A stretch of 64,000 nucleotides of DNA from JADLGL01 sp963667605 (GCA_963667605.2 CAXXUZ010000003.1:868001-932000); one strand, 5' to 3'. Shown: positions 18,063-27,620, counted from the first letter of the stretch. Translations and numbers: made by a program. Notes: generated by a model from the letters alone, not told the origin.

Positions 18063-18560
18063 ATGACGCGGAAAATGCTCCGGAATTTGAGCCTGCTGGC
18101 GGCGGTGACGCTGTTGGCGATCCCGGCCGAGGCGGAAGAAAGCGTCTACACCTCGCTGGCTCTGGAAAGCTGCAAATTCGTTCCGCCCAGCCCGGACGAT
18201 CCACTGCAGTCGGGCCTGTGGCTCTGCTCCGGCCATTCCGGCATCCCGGTCCGGGTCGCCGAAGGCGATCTCCGCTTTTTCGTCTCATACGGTCCCAACG
18301 CCGCATTTGAGCGCGCCGCCGGCCTCCCCTTTGCCACCATCCTTCGCTACTTCGCTGACTATGGCGACGGTGGCCCGCCGGAGCAGGTGCTGGTGGTGAC
18401 CCGCCTTGGCGAGGAAGAGGTGTGCCACGTCGCCTATGTCAATGCATCGGCAAATCCCGACGCCAATCTGTTGGCTCGCCAGGCTGCCGATTTGATCGCC
18501 CGCAATTTCCTTTGCGACTTCCATCTCCCGGTCATTATTGGAAATCGCGGGCGGCTTTAG
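18063..18560 (+). CDS. secreted hypothetical protein
   Basis: 165 residues with a signal peptide (MLRNLSLLAAVTLLAIPAEAEE, cleavage likely after AEA). The mature part has four cysteines (ESCKFV, WLCSGHSG, EEVCHVAY, NFLCDF), compatible with two disulfides in the periplasm. It lies 22 bp after the DUF167 gene, same strand. It resembles small periplasmic proteins of alphaproteobacteria; function not known. Confidence 0.7.
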   Translation: MTRKMLRNLSLLAAVTLLAIPAEAEESVYTSLALESCKFVPPSPDDPLQSGLWLCSGHSGIPVRVAEGDLRFFVSYGPNAAFERAAGLPFATILRYFADYGDGGPPEQVLVVTRLGEEEVCHVAYVNASANPDANLLARQAADLIARNFLCDFHLPVIIGNRGRL

Positions 18561-18596
18561 CTGCGTACCGTCTCTAGAGCTCGTCCCTCGCCCGGC

Positions 18597-19112
18597 TCAA
18601 TTGGCTCTCGCCCAGGCAAAGGCAATTTTCGCCAACACCGTCTCGCCGAATTGCTCGGTGGACCTCGCCACTCTACGGCCGCCGGCATTGCGATAAAATT
18701 GGCAAGCGGGCTGATTGTCGGCCAGTGCCCACACCACGGCAGTTTCATAGCCATGGCGAGCCAGTTCCTTGCGGACGGCAAGGAACAGCCGAGTTCCGAG
18801 CCCGACGCCCTGATATTCCGGCAGCAAATAGATCTCGTAGACCTCGCCCTTCTGGGTGAGGTCGCGTGCCCGATTGGGGCCGAAAGTGGCATAGCCAGCG
18901 ATCGTCCCGCCGACCTCAAGCACCAGAACAGCCGTGCCCCGGCGAATAGCGCGGTTCCACCAACGTGGCCCCCGGCGGGCAATCATCCGCGCCAGTTCCT
19001 GTGCCGGTATCAGCCCCTCATAGGCATATCGCCACGAGGCATCATGGACGGCGGTGATGCCGCCCACATCACCGCTTTCAGCCCGTCTCACGTCAATCGC
19101 GAGTGTGCTCAT
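18597..19112 (-). CDS. GNAT family N-acetyltransferase
   Basis: 171 residues from the ATG at 19112 (MSTLAIDVRRAESGD). The GNAT acetyl-CoA-binding motif A is IYLLPEYQGVGLGTRLFLAVRKEL (Q-x-x-G-x-G/A), followed by ALADNQPACQFYRNAGG (motif B). The N-terminal AVHDASWRYAYEGLIPA is typical of the subgroup. It acetylates an unknown small molecule or protein. It is convergent with the secreted protein gene and divergent from dapF. Confidence 0.88.
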   Translation of the reverse strand: MSTLAIDVRRAESGDVGGITAVHDASWRYAYEGLIPAQELARMIARRGPRWWNRAIRRGTAVLVLEVGGTIAGYATFGPNRARDLTQKGEVYEIYLLPEYQGVGLGTRLFLAVRKELARHGYETAVVWALADNQPACQFYRNAGGRRVARSTEQFGETVLAKIAFAWARAN

Positions 19113-19293
19113 GGCGCCGAGGATATTCCCGCCTATCCAAACGGGGAAGCCCGTTTGGCATTTCTTTTTGATCGATTTTCCCAAAGGTGTTGCATCAGCG
19201 ATTATCTAAGGCAGTTTCGACGTCCACGTGTCGCTGGCGCTTTGGCGTGACGATGGCCATATTTCCGCAGAGCCAGAAAGAGAGGCGCGAGTC

Positions 19294-20154
19294 GTGAGTG
19301 ACACACCGCTCACCTTCCACAAGATGAATGGAGCGGGGAACGAGATCCTCGTCCTCGATCTCCGACGACGCCCCGTCTCCCTGGATCCGGTCGAAGTCCA
19401 GGATATAGCGGCTACCCCCGGCTTCGAATTCGATCAGCTGATGGCGGTACTGCCTCCAGACCGGGCCGGAATCGACGCCCGGCTCGAGATCTACAATCGT
19501 GACGGGTCCAGTGCTGCCGCCTGCGGCAATGGTACCCGCTGCGTTGCCGCCCTGATCATGGCCGAGTCCGGCACCGATGAGGCCCGTTTCGCGACCGAGG
19601 CTGGCGTCGTGCCGGCGAGGCAAGACGCCGCCGGCCGAATAACGGTCGACATGGGCGCGCCGCGATTTCGTTGGGACGAGATCCCGTTGGCCGAGCCGTT
19701 TCATGATCTAAGGGCCATCGAGCTACAAATCGGACCGATCGATAACCCGACCCTACACAGCCCAACGGTCGTCAGCATCGGCAATCCCCACGCCATCTTT
19801 TGGGTTGACGACGTCGATTCCTACGATCTAGCCCAGCTAGGTCCATTGCTCGAAAACCACCCGGTGTTCCCGGCTAGGGCCAATATCTCCGTGGCCGAAT
19901 TGAGGAATCGCGGCACGATCAAGCTACGAGTCTGGGAGCGCGGCGCCGGGCTCACTCTTGCCTGCGGCTCGGCCGCCTGCGCCGCCGCCGTCGCCGGCGC
20001 ATGGACCAAGCGGACCGACCGAAAGGTCAAAGTATCGCCTCCCGGCGGCGACCTCGATATCGAATGGCGGGAGAGCGACGGCCACGTTCTGATGACCGGC
20101 CCCTGGGAGCTTGAGCGAAGCGGTGTCTTAGAGCTCTCCGCCAACACCGCGTAG
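19294..20154 (+). CDS. dapF: diaminopimelate epimerase
   Basis: 286 residues from a GTG at 19294 (VSDTPLTFHKMNGAGNE). It interconverts LL- and meso-diaminopimelate for lysine and peptidoglycan. The two catalytic cysteines are in AACGNGTRC and LACGSAACAAA, and the PheHisLysMetXGlyXGlyAsn start motif is present. It is the last clear core gene before the accessory block. Confidence 0.95.
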   Translation: MSDTPLTFHKMNGAGNEILVLDLRRRPVSLDPVEVQDIAATPGFEFDQLMAVLPPDRAGIDARLEIYNRDGSSAAACGNGTRCVAALIMAESGTDEARFATEAGVVPARQDAAGRITVDMGAPRFRWDEIPLAEPFHDLRAIELQIGPIDNPTLHSPTVVSIGNPHAIFWVDDVDSYDLAQLGPLLENHPVFPARANISVAELRNRGTIKLRVWERGAGLTLACGSAACAAAVAGAWTKRTDRKVKVSPPGGDLDIEWRESDGHVLMTGPWELERSGVLELSANTA

Positions 20155-20588
20155 CGCCGCCAATCAATAGCGGATGCGAATACCGATAATCGCAGATTGG
20201 GATCACGGTAAACTGTCCAATTATTTCAATTGGTTAACCTGAGTACCCAGATTACATAATGATATCGGGTAAGCGTTGGGTAAGCAGTGCGACCGGTTTG
20301 GTGCTCCGTCTTGCCGGGCTGAGTCGGGTAGATGTGGGCGCGGGGTAGAGCTTGACCGGGAAGAAGGGAAACGGCGCTCAGCGGCTTCCTAAGGCCGAGC
20401 AACATCGTTCACACGCAGGAAACGCGACGACGTGGACGCATTTGCTATCTCGTCAAACCCGACCACGATGACGCTGAAATCGACCCGGTATTTGTCGTGC
20501 CTGCACTGGAAACAATAATCTCGATCCTTATTATTTTTCCTGCCCCGGACGCCGGAATTGGCCGCGGCGGCGGCGGATTAGCAAACTA
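20155..20588. other. junction region after dapF: no intact gene
   Basis: No complete gene is supported. On the minus strand from about 20577 to 20395 a frame reads DRDYCFQCRHDKYRVDFSVIVVGFDEIANAS to a stop. It has no start codon and abuts the IS630 copy 2 side, so it may be the tail of a small broken gene. The stretch also holds an 11-bp-spaced tandem repeat (20267-20286). Confidence 0.4.
20267..20286 (+). repeat. tandem GGGTAAGC repeat, candidate integrase arm-type sites
   Basis: GGGTAAGC occurs at 20267 and again at 20278, an 11-bp period. P4-like tyrosine integrases often have such short tandem arm sites near the element ends. Island 2 shows repeats with the same 11-bp spacing at both of its ends. 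Here it would mark the dapF side of accessory block 1. This is inference from spacing and position only. Confidence 0.4.
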
Positions 20589-21665
20589 GTGGATGGAATC
20601 TAACGCTTGATGCCCGCGTCTGACAGCGGCGATGATTTTGTCGGGATCCTTTGTCCAGATGAAGGGCTGCGGATCGTTGTTGGTGTGTTCGAGGAAGCGG
20701 TTGATGGTGGCCTGGAGATCGACGATCGAGTGGAAGACGCCGCGCTTGAGACGTTGCTTTGCGAGCTTTGCGAAGAAACCTTCGACGGCGTTGAGCCAGG
20801 AGCAGGATGTTGGGGTGAAGTGGAAGAAAAAGCGCGGATGGCACGTAAGCCACCCGCGGACCTTGGGATGCTTGTGGGCGGCGTAGTTGTCGAGGATCAC
20901 ATGGACCAGCTTTCCCGCGGGCACGTCGGCCTCGATGGCGTTGAGGAAGCGAATGAACTCTTGGTGTCGATGGCGCTGCATGCACCGGCCGATGACACGC
21001 CCTTCGAGCACGTTCAGCGCGGCGAACAGCGTGGTCGTGCCGTGCCGCTTGTAGTCATGCGTCATCGTGCCCGCGCATCCCGTCTTCATCGGCAGCCCGG
21101 GTTGGGTGCGGTCGAGCGCCTGGATCTGGCTCTTCTCGTCAACCGACAGGACAACGGCGTGCGCCGGCGGATCGACATAAAGGCCGACGATGTCCCGCAG
21201 CTTGGGAATGAACTCCGGGTCACGCGACAGCTTGAACTGCCGGACCCGGTGGGGCTGAAGCCCGTGCGCCCGCCAGATGCGCTGTACCGCGCTGACGCTG
21301 ATGCCGACCGTCTTGGCCATCGCCGGCGCCGTCCAATGTGTCGCCTCGTGGCGCGGCGCACTCAGCGTCAGCGCGACGACGCGGTCAGCGATTTCCCGGC
21401 CGAGCGGCGGAACGCGCGAGGGTCGCGTCTTGTCCCGCAGCAACCCCTCGACACCCTCGTGCATGAAGCGCTCCTGCCAACGCCAAACCGCTGTCTTGCT
21501 CTTGCCGGTGCGGCGCATGATCTCGACCGTGCCGAGACCATCCCCGCTCAGAAGGACGATCCGTGCCCGCCACACGTGTTTCTGCCGGCTGTTCCGGTCC
21601 GCAACGACCGCTTCGAGACGAGCACGGTCGGCGGTACTCACATCGACGATGATTCCTGGCCGCAT
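20586..21665 (-). CDS. IS630-family transposase, copy 2
   Basis: 359 residues, intact HTH and DDE_3 domains, stop completed by the target TA plus G. It matches copy 1 at every variable position examined, but the non-coding or TTG-extended stretch before the ATG has an Arg-to-Cys change (RRARCVRVW). Copies 1 and 2 therefore form the closest pair. Confidence 0.95.
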   Translation of the reverse strand: MRPGIIVDVSTADRARLEAVVADRNSRQKHVWRARIVLLSGDGLGTVEIMRRTGKSKTAVWRWQERFMHEGVEGLLRDKTRPSRVPPLGREIADRVVALTLSAPRHEATHWTAPAMAKTVGISVSAVQRIWRAHGLQPHRVRQFKLSRDPEFIPKLRDIVGLYVDPPAHAVVLSVDEKSQIQALDRTQPGLPMKTGCAGTMTHDYKRHGTTTLFAALNVLEGRVIGRCMQRHRHQEFIRFLNAIEADVPAGKLVHVILDNYAAHKHPKVRGWLTCHPRFFFHFTPTSCSWLNAVEGFFAKLAKQRLKRGVFHSIVDLQATINRFLEHTNNDPQPFIWTKDPDKIIAAVRRGHQALDSIH

Positions 21666-21734
21666 GCGCCAGACTCGCACACAACGTGCCCGGCGAGAAT
21701 CCCTCGCGGGATTCAAACGTCAAATTTTATCCAC
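20589..21734 (-). mobile_element. IS630-family insertion sequence, copy 2
   Basis: 1146 bp, same ends as copy 1, inserted in CTAG (TA at 20587-20588 and 21735-21736). It lies in the dapF-distal junction region and interrupts no identifiable gene. Confidence 0.95.
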
Positions 21735-21923
21735 TAGAGTGCGCTTGATAAACATCATTCCCCCCCAAATGTTTTCGGGTGCTCCCTGGATCAGAGCAAA
21801 CGTTATCACTGGTATTCGCGCTGCACGTGTCTGATTTAACGACAGCTGTGCTGTCCCGGATTGCCCGTCGCCGGCGAGGATCGCCTTCGCGTGGGATTGC
21901 GACCTACAGAACCAACTATGGCG

Positions 21924-22277
21924 TTAACAGGAGGTTAGCGAATTGGGCGTCCAGTGGTTCTCCGCGCACCAGATGTCTTGTGCCGAAGGTGCCGGGAAGT
22001 CAGATCCTCTGGAGCCGACCGCTGGCCAAGCGATGTTGATCTTGATTGCGTCAATACCACTGGCACTGCAGCGGGTGGCTGTGACCGTGATCGAGCAGCT
22101 GGAGGCGGCAACGACCCGACCTTCGCTGTTGTTCTTGATCTCCTGAGTTGCCGCCCGCAGGTCCGAGCGCTGCGGGGTGTTGAGGACGTTGCGAAGTGCC
22201 ACGTTGCCTCCGTCTCTTTTGAGAGCCGAAGATCGTCGGTGAGGAAGAGGCTGATCTGCCTTTCTCTCGCCGCACAA
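21924..22277 (-). CDS. possible small hypothetical protein
   Basis: Up to 117 residues. The stretch NVALRNVLNTPQRSDLRAATQEI and later TRCSASGIDAIKINIAWPAVG looks protein-like, but other frames across the same bases are also open. No motif is recognised. It reads in the same direction as the rest of accessory block 1. Confidence 0.3.
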   Translation of the reverse strand: MCGERKADQPLPHRRSSALKRDGGNVALRNVLNTPQRSDLRAATQEIKNNSEGRVVAASSCSITVTATRCSASGIDAIKINIAWPAVGSRGSDFPAPSAQDIWCAENHWTPNSLTSC

Positions 22278-22280
22278 CGA

Positions 22281-22502
22281 TCATGCGACTCCGGGCGCCA
22301 AGACCGAGCTGCTTTTAGGGTGGGCCCTCGTCTTCGGGCGCTTCCACGCCAGGGTCGCTAAGGGTTCCGACTTCGCCGGTCGTGAGAAGACGCCCAGGCA
22401 ATGGCCGCACAACGGCGTGTGCATCGGATCGGGGTTGGTCGCTGAAAAGAAGTCGGTGGCGGGGAGAACCTCCTGACAGCATGGGCAGGCGCGATATCTC
22501 AT
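22281..22502 (-). CDS. small CxxC zinc-binding-like protein
   Basis: 73 residues from the ATG at 22502. Two cysteine pairs (ACPCCQEVLP and PLCGHCLGVF) 25 residues apart make a plausible zinc ribbon. The tail is basic and low in complexity. It is the most downstream gene of the block that runs leftward from the truncated integrase. Such small zinc proteins often end the DUF3987 modules of alphaproteobacterial islands. Confidence 0.5.
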   Translation of the reverse strand: MRYRACPCCQEVLPATDFFSATNPDPMHTPLCGHCLGVFSRPAKSEPLATLAWKRPKTRAHPKSSSVLAPGVA

Positions 22503-22726
22503 TGCAGCCTCCGTTGGTATTCTGGCACGACCATTGGAGAAGCAACCTGAACTGGGTCTTATTCCCTCCTTCACCCTCTGTTCAGGGACCCGACCATGGT
22601 GAGAGTGAAGCAGCAGCGAGGAATTGGTCTTGCGGTTGAGGAATGGACGAAGGACGGCAACGGCCTCATTGAAGGCCTCGCCCACCTGTCAGCGTCAGGC
22701 AACATTGGACATCAGGCGGCGCCCGA

Positions 22727-23272
22727 TCATTCGATCAAATCCCAAAGCGCCACCGTGCCCCGGAAACGATCCGGCCGCCGGAGATAGACCAACTCCGAAC
22801 CGGAGGCGTATCGGATCGTTGCTCGATCGGCGGTGATCTCTGCCACTTCGCCGTCGCGTATCATCGTCACCAGCCCGATCCGTTGGCCAACTTGGCGTAG
22901 TGGCTGGCCCCGTCCGTTGAGCGATTGAACGCATCCGAGGAGATCAATTTCGTTCCACCCCAGCCGAGCGGCCTCGCTGCCCCAGCGATCGAGAAAGGCA
23001 GCGGTCGCGGCGAGTAGCTGCGACCATTGCGCGATAGAAAAGCCGGGGACGTGATCGACTGTGCGGAGCTGGGCAAAGCCCTTGATCCACACGCTCGGCC
23101 TGCCGGTCGAATCGACGCTAGCACTCCGCTCAACGGTATCAGGGCCGATGCAGTTAGGGTTTTTAGTGCGGTTAGGGTCGGTTGAGCCCCCTTTCTGCAC
23201 TAACTGCACTTTCTGCACCGGGGTAGTGTCGTCCAACAGAGCTAGCGCTCTTGCCAGCCAGTCGGCCATCAA
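22727..23272 (-). CDS. island hypothetical protein (DUF3987 neighbour)
   Basis: 181 residues. WSQLLAATAAFLDRWGSEAARLGWNEIDLLGC in the middle, then LVTMIRDGEVAEITADRATIRYASGSELVYLRR, a beta-rich end. This two-part layout is commonly encoded just after DUF3987 genes on alphaproteobacterial islands, but I know of no function. It starts 10 bp after the DUF3987 stop, in the same operon. Confidence 0.65.
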   Translation of the reverse strand: MMADWLARALALLDDTTPVQKVQLVQKGGSTDPNRTKNPNCIGPDTVERSASVDSTGRPSVWIKGFAQLRTVDHVPGFSIAQWSQLLAATAAFLDRWGSEAARLGWNEIDLLGCVQSLNGRGQPLRQVGQRIGLVTMIRDGEVAEITADRATIRYASGSELVYLRRPDRFRGTVALWDLIE

Positions 23273-23282
23273 GCGCCTCCGA

Positions 23283-24878
23283 TCAACAGCGGATTGACCT
23301 CGTAATTCTTGGCGTGGCGACCGGGGTATCGCCCATGCGAGTGAATGCCGGGCGGATCAGGCCTTCCTCCACCAGGATGTCACAAGCCGCCTGCATCGCC
23401 GACGAGGCTTTGATCGGCCCACCGATCTTTCGACGGGTGCCTGAGGCATTGAACTCTCGGAGGCGGTTCCGTTTAAAATATAGAGCTAGGATGGCGGCTC
23501 CGCGCTCGGCGGCCGACGTAGAAGCGTCCCCATAGACTCGCTCGGCCATCGGTAGAAAATAACCATCCATCAGCGCGATCGCGGCGGTGATGGCCTTGAC
23601 CGAGATTCGATCGGGCTCCGGTGCATCCGGCTCAGCACACCACCACAAATGCTCCAGGATGCAAGAGAGCCGGAGGGCCTGCCCGCGAGCCTTACCGATC
23701 GAACTCGCATAAAGACCTGTGGCACCGCCCGCCAGGACGATCATTGCCCTAGCGTATTCTTCGAGGGCATCGATCGCCTCCGGCATGAGGGGAATTTTCC
23801 GGGGTTCAGGCCCGTCATCACCTGGCTGCATGACAAGTTCGGTCAGCCGCGCAAATGAGTTCTTGGCCAGCCGATCGTCGTCGGGTTCACCTCGGACAAT
23901 TTCAAACTCCGGCTGTTCGTCCGGCCAAGCAAACAAGAACCTGGATGCCAGTCCGTCGTCGGCACCCTTGTAAATGACCGGCAGTTTATCCGGCTGCATG
24001 CCGCCGGTCGCGGCGATGCTCAAATGCGAGATAACGATCGGCTTGGAGCTGTTCTTCCGATCGATGGGAAAGGCACCGCCGCCAAATGCCTCAATCCAAA
24101 ACGATCTGTCGCCGCCACCCTTGTAGCGATCGTAGCTCTCGATCCACCCCGTCATCTCATCCCTGAAAAGGACGAGTCCGCGAGGTTGATCTGCAGCGAC
24201 CGCAGCGGCCGCTTCGATGGTTGTATCGCCAAGTCGAATCCGCGGCCGAAGCACCGGAGAAGGTTCTTCGGCTTCGGGTGGCATCGACGGGCAGTCCCGG
24301 CCTTGTTTGACGGCTTCTTTGACTTGGCTCTCCCAAATGGCTCGGTGCTCTGTAGCCGCGATCCTCTTTGCCTCGTTCACCCTAACTTCCTGATCGAGAC
24401 CGATCGCAAGCCGGCTCTCCGCGCACTGTAGGAGATCAAGAGGAACCCGAACTGCCGGAGACTTCCCCGAGCTGGGCGCGCCGATCGCGACGGTCCATAT
24501 CACCGGCGGTTCCGTCCATGCCGAACCAGCCTTTGGCCATCGCACATTGGCAATTGCGCCGCCGGTACAGGACAGCAGACTGATGGCCACGAAGTCGATA
24601 GGCGCCGAGGCGCCCTTCGCTCGGAAGCCACACCATTGCGACCAGAACGGACCTAAGAGCGCGACGGGGAAATTCGGCGCCGCCTTTCGTTCGATGCCGG
24701 CGAGGTCGAGGTTCGGATTGTCCCAAGGGTCATCTTCACTGACTACTGGCACCGGTTTGATCGTTCGGCGCTGTTCGCCGTCAACTTCACCGCGCCAAGC
24801 TTGAGGGGCAGGCAGAACGGCGGGGAGTTCATCATCGCGAGGAAAAACCGAAGGAGCAGGAGGTATGTTCGTGGTCAT
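23283..24878 (-). CDS. DUF3987-domain ATPase-like protein
   Basis: 531 residues. DUF3987 features: PVALLGPFWSQWC, the P-loop IGAPSSGKSPAV near residue 133 (GxxxSGKS), LVLFRDEMTGWIESYDRYKGGGDRSFWIEAFGG, ISHLSIAATGGMQPDKL and DDGLASRFLFAWPDEQPEF. These proteins resemble phage/plasmid replicative helicases and are thought to act in element replication. The ATG overlaps the stop of the preceding gene? It is the other way round: its start at 24878 overlaps the stop of the upstream 171-residue gene (ATGA), so the two are coupled. Confidence 0.85.
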   Translation of the reverse strand: MTTNIPPAPSVFPRDDELPAVLPAPQAWRGEVDGEQRRTIKPVPVVSEDDPWDNPNLDLAGIERKAAPNFPVALLGPFWSQWCGFRAKGASAPIDFVAISLLSCTGGAIANVRWPKAGSAWTEPPVIWTVAIGAPSSGKSPAVRVPLDLLQCAESRLAIGLDQEVRVNEAKRIAATEHRAIWESQVKEAVKQGRDCPSMPPEAEEPSPVLRPRIRLGDTTIEAAAAVAADQPRGLVLFRDEMTGWIESYDRYKGGGDRSFWIEAFGGGAFPIDRKNSSKPIVISHLSIAATGGMQPDKLPVIYKGADDGLASRFLFAWPDEQPEFEIVRGEPDDDRLAKNSFARLTELVMQPGDDGPEPRKIPLMPEAIDALEEYARAMIVLAGGATGLYASSIGKARGQALRLSCILEHLWWCAEPDAPEPDRISVKAITAAIALMDGYFLPMAERVYGDASTSAAERGAAILALYFKRNRLREFNASGTRRKIGGPIKASSAMQAACDILVEEGLIRPAFTRMGDTPVATPRITRSIRC

Positions 24879-25390
24879 GCTGCTCTCCTCCGTGCTACTT
24901 CGGGGACCATAATGACGGGGGGTGGCAGGCGAAGTCTTTGGCGAAGCTCCCTTGCGTGTGGTTGATCCTCCGCCTGGAGGGCCAGGCCGGAAAGCGGCGC
25001 CGCAGCCGCGTCAAAATCAATAATCACAGTTCCGGTCCTGCCGGCCCGAAGCCAACTCAACGGTGATCGGTGAACGGTGATCGACAACCCAGTGCCGCCG
25101 TCGCCCCGACCTATCTCGCCGAGATAGGAAGCAACACCCAGCCGACTTGCCACTTGCCCGGTCGCTGGCGCCCAGGCGACCAGATCGACGATCTCGCCGA
25201 CGGCGATGGCGGGCAGGATATAGGAGAAGACACCAAGTCGGTTCGCGTGATATCGGCCGCAACCGTCGAAGACGATTCGGGAGGTGTGCACGGCCCAGGG
25301 CGACGACATCGCCGCCGCTGACACTCCCCGCTTAATCAACCAATTGAGCGCTCGTTGGCTGGGAGCCGACACCTCGTCGGTATTTCTCAT
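24875..25390 (-). CDS. island hypothetical protein preceding DUF3987 gene
   Basis: 171 residues. N-terminal RALNWLIKRGVSAAAMSSPWAV, then IVDLVAWAP and LGEIGRGDGGTGLSITVHRSPLSWLRAGRTGTVIIDF. It resembles proteins that take the place of a primase/Toprim partner in DUF3987 modules, but no catalytic residues can be assigned. It is translationally coupled to the DUF3987 gene. Confidence 0.65.
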   Translation of the reverse strand: MRNTDEVSAPSQRALNWLIKRGVSAAAMSSPWAVHTSRIVFDGCGRYHANRLGVFSYILPAIAVGEIVDLVAWAPATGQVASRLGVASYLGEIGRGDGGTGLSITVHRSPLSWLRAGRTGTVIIDFDAAAAPLSGLALQAEDQPHARELRQRLRLPPPVIMVPEVARRRAA

Positions 25391-25420
25391 AGAGGCCGGT
25401 GAGGACGATTATTGCGGCGC

Positions 25421-25708
25421 TCATGGCAGCACCAGGCCGCCGTTGGCCGCAGCCAATCGAGGCGCCGTGTGCAAAGCCGGCCATCGTCCGTCGAACTGGC
25501 CGCCTAACGGAGTCCGGTTGCCGGTCCGGTGATCGATGGTATTGATTTGCCACCGGCACCCAGCGGGAAGAACGGTGAAAATCTGGCATTGCAAGAGAGC
25601 AAGGAGATCGCTATTTGTGAACCTGATCTCGCCCTCAAGCTGATCAATCTCCGAAGCCGCCGTGCTGAAACTCAGCCGGCGGTTTCGTTCATCAGGAGGT
25701 GCTCGCAT
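25421..25708 (-). CDS. small island hypothetical protein
   Basis: 95 residues from the ATG at 25708, overlapping the upstream HTH gene by 17 bp. RRLSFSTAASEIDQLEGEIRF then TVLPAGCRWQINTIDH. It lies between the HTH gene and the 171-residue gene in one run of minus-strand genes. Not recognised. Confidence 0.5.
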   Translation of the reverse strand: MRAPPDERNRRLSFSTAASEIDQLEGEIRFTNSDLLALLQCQIFTVLPAGCRWQINTIDHRTGNRTPLGGQFDGRWPALHTAPRLAAANGGLVLP

Positions 25709-25904
25709 CGGCCGCCTCCATTCTCGGAAGCGAAGCCAGATACTCATCAAGGTCCGGCGCCAAGATAACAGTACGACTTCCAAGCTTGTGAGCCTTGAGC
25801 CGTCCGTTCTTTATTTCATCATAGACTTTGGTTTTGCCCGGCCCGCCGGCCTGCTTTATCTCGCCGGGGGCATAGGCGAGCTTACCTGTATAGGAGACCG
25901 TCAA
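25692..25904 (-). CDS. excisionase/AlpA-like helix-turn-helix protein
   Basis: 70 residues. AYAPGEIKQAGGPGKTKVYDEIKNGRLKAHKLGSRTVILAPDLDEYLASLP is a MerR-like winged HTH of the excisionase type: a recognition helix (KTKVYDEIKNG), then the wing and a C-terminal helix that places the hydrophobic DLDEYL. It probably regulates the element's integrase or replication genes. It is followed immediately by four co-directional island genes. Confidence 0.78.
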   Translation of the reverse strand: MTVSYTGKLAYAPGEIKQAGGPGKTKVYDEIKNGRLKAHKLGSRTVILAPDLDEYLASLPRMEAADASTS

Positions 25905-25941
25905 CTTTCATTCTCCATCCGGAACCGCGCCGGACGCGCAC

Positions 25942-25961
25942 GCTCGCAACCATTTGCGAGC
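25942..25961. promoter_or_regulatory. 8-bp inverted repeat GCTCGCAA/TTGCGAGC
   Basis: Perfect 8-bp arms with a 4-base loop, 38 bp upstream of the HTH gene start and 68 bp after the stop of the gene at 26029. It could be an operator for the HTH protein or a terminator of the upstream gene. No T tract follows on the minus strand, which favours an operator. Confidence 0.4.
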
Positions 25962-26028
25962 ATGCTTGGATTCTGGACGGAGTTGAGGGGTGTGTCGGCC
26001 GATTAGGCCTGCGTAGGCCTGTGATTGC

Positions 26029-26786
26029 TTAGCCGGCCTTCAGGCGTTCGTGGAAAATGGAAAGGGCATCACTGACCTTCATTCTTATCCCGGATTCGCT
26101 CGGCTCTTTTCCCCATGTCGCCTCGCACCAAACGAGCATTCGTCTCTCCAGGTCGGCTTGAATCCAATCTGGGTCGGACCCCGGATCGATATTGCCCTCG
26201 TCTTCAAGTTGGCGAATCGCCTCTTCAATGAAGGCGGGCCAATCGTAGTGCGTCTTCCGGGGCTTTTTCTTCGGCGGGGTTGCCGGGAAGGTCTTCACAA
26301 GTTCCGCTCTTGAGACTCGCACATCCTCGTAGCGAGTCTTGTGGCGACCGAACATCTCATCAATCACTTCGTTGCCGTCGTTGTTCGCAAGCTGAACGAA
26401 AAGGCCGCTATCACCGTCGAAGATCGCAAAGTATGGCCACTCGTTGGCGGGAATCTGTTCTGGAGGGCCTTCCCTTGGTACCCCCAAAGCTATGCAGTTC
26501 TTGCTCGCCAGCTCACCAACAAGGAGCTTCTCTCCCTTGATGAGAGCGAATGTTTCAAGACGCCCATGGCGCGCCATTTAGCTTCGCGCTGATCCCAGGC
26601 CCTGCTGATGATGATCGGGCGTTCCGACACCCATCCACGACGGGAGGCGGCTTCGCCCGCACTGGGGCCGCGCCGTTCAAAATCCTCATCAAAAACAACT
26701 TCTTCGTTCCGAGTACACACCCAGGCCAGCGCCATCCCAAGGCTCCAGTATTGATCAGCTTGGAAGTGGTACTGCTGCTTAGCCAC
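26029..26786 (-). pseudogene. island hypothetical protein, probably frameshifted
   Basis: From a GTG at 26786, five bases after the integrase stop, one frame reads AKQQYHFQADQYWSLGMALAWVCTRNEEVVF and continues to WDQREAKWRAMG near 26570. From there only another frame keeps coding sense (RLETFALIKGEKLLVGEL, later EWPYFAIFDGD and DWPAFIEEAIRQLEDEG) to 26029. Related island proteins have both halves in one chain, so a one-base shift near 26570 is likely. If both frames are used, the downstream part alone is 182 residues from an ATG at 26577. Confidence 0.55.
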
Positions 26787-26791
26787 GGGTT

Positions 26792-27540
26792 TCAGCCGCC
26801 GCGCTGCATCTTCAAAACGTTGCTCCCGGCCGCTGGCTCGCAATGGCTTGCCCAAGCATCCATGAGCTTTCGACGCTTCTCGAAGAGGTCACCCCGTCGA
26901 TAGGCACGCTCGACCGTGTTGGTGATGACGTGCGCCAAGGCCATCTCGCAAACTTCATGGGGAAAGCCGGTGGTCTCCGCCGCCCAGTCTCGAAAACTCG
27001 ATCTGAATCCATGCACCGTAACGTCGCGCCGGCCCATTCGCATGAGCAGCGTCCGCATCGCCGGTTCGGATAACGGATGGTCGTCTCTACCACCAAAAAC
27101 AAGGCCCTCACGGCCTAGGGATGACATCTCGTCGAGTATCCGAACTGCTCGATTTGATAGCGGGACCCGGTGTTCGCGTCCGCCCTTCGTCCGGATCGCG
27201 GGGATGATCCAAACCGCCTTCGCGACATCGATCTCATCCCAGGTAACACCGACTGCTTCGCCGGTGCGGGCAGCGGTGAGTATGACAAATTCCAACAGCC
27301 GGGCGGCGGTCGCATCTCGCCCTCTGAGTTCAGCGATGAAGTCGGGCATCTGATCGTAAGGCAGAGCTGCCAGGTGACCTCGCGTCAACCGTTGTCGTTT
27401 GGGTAGCAGCTGATCAAGATGTCCACGCCAGCGGGCTGGATTCTCGCCTGACCTGAGCCCTTTAGCCCGAGCGTGATCGAGGATACGCTCGATTCGGCCA
27501 CGAAGTCGTTGAGCGGTCTCCGGTTTTACACTGGGTGCGG
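26792..27540 (-). pseudogene. tyrosine integrase, C-terminal part, truncated by IS3 copy B
   Basis: About 250 codons of a P4-like site-specific recombinase remain. The catalytic residues are present: Arg in TAARTGEAVGVTWDEID, the H-x-x-R box in VHGFRSSFRDWAAE, then LAHVITNTVERAYRRGD with the His and nucleophile Tyr. The N-terminal arm-binding domain is gone: coding sense stops exactly at the IS3 end at 27541, and the N-terminal half is not found on the other side of the IS. The element can no longer be moved by its own integrase. Confidence 0.88.
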
Positions 27541-27620
27541 TGTCCGGCGTCAGCGCCCCTGGGACAGATTGGGCGGATTGAACAAGAGAGGGTTTCTGGC
27601 TCATCTTAACCCACGAGGGA

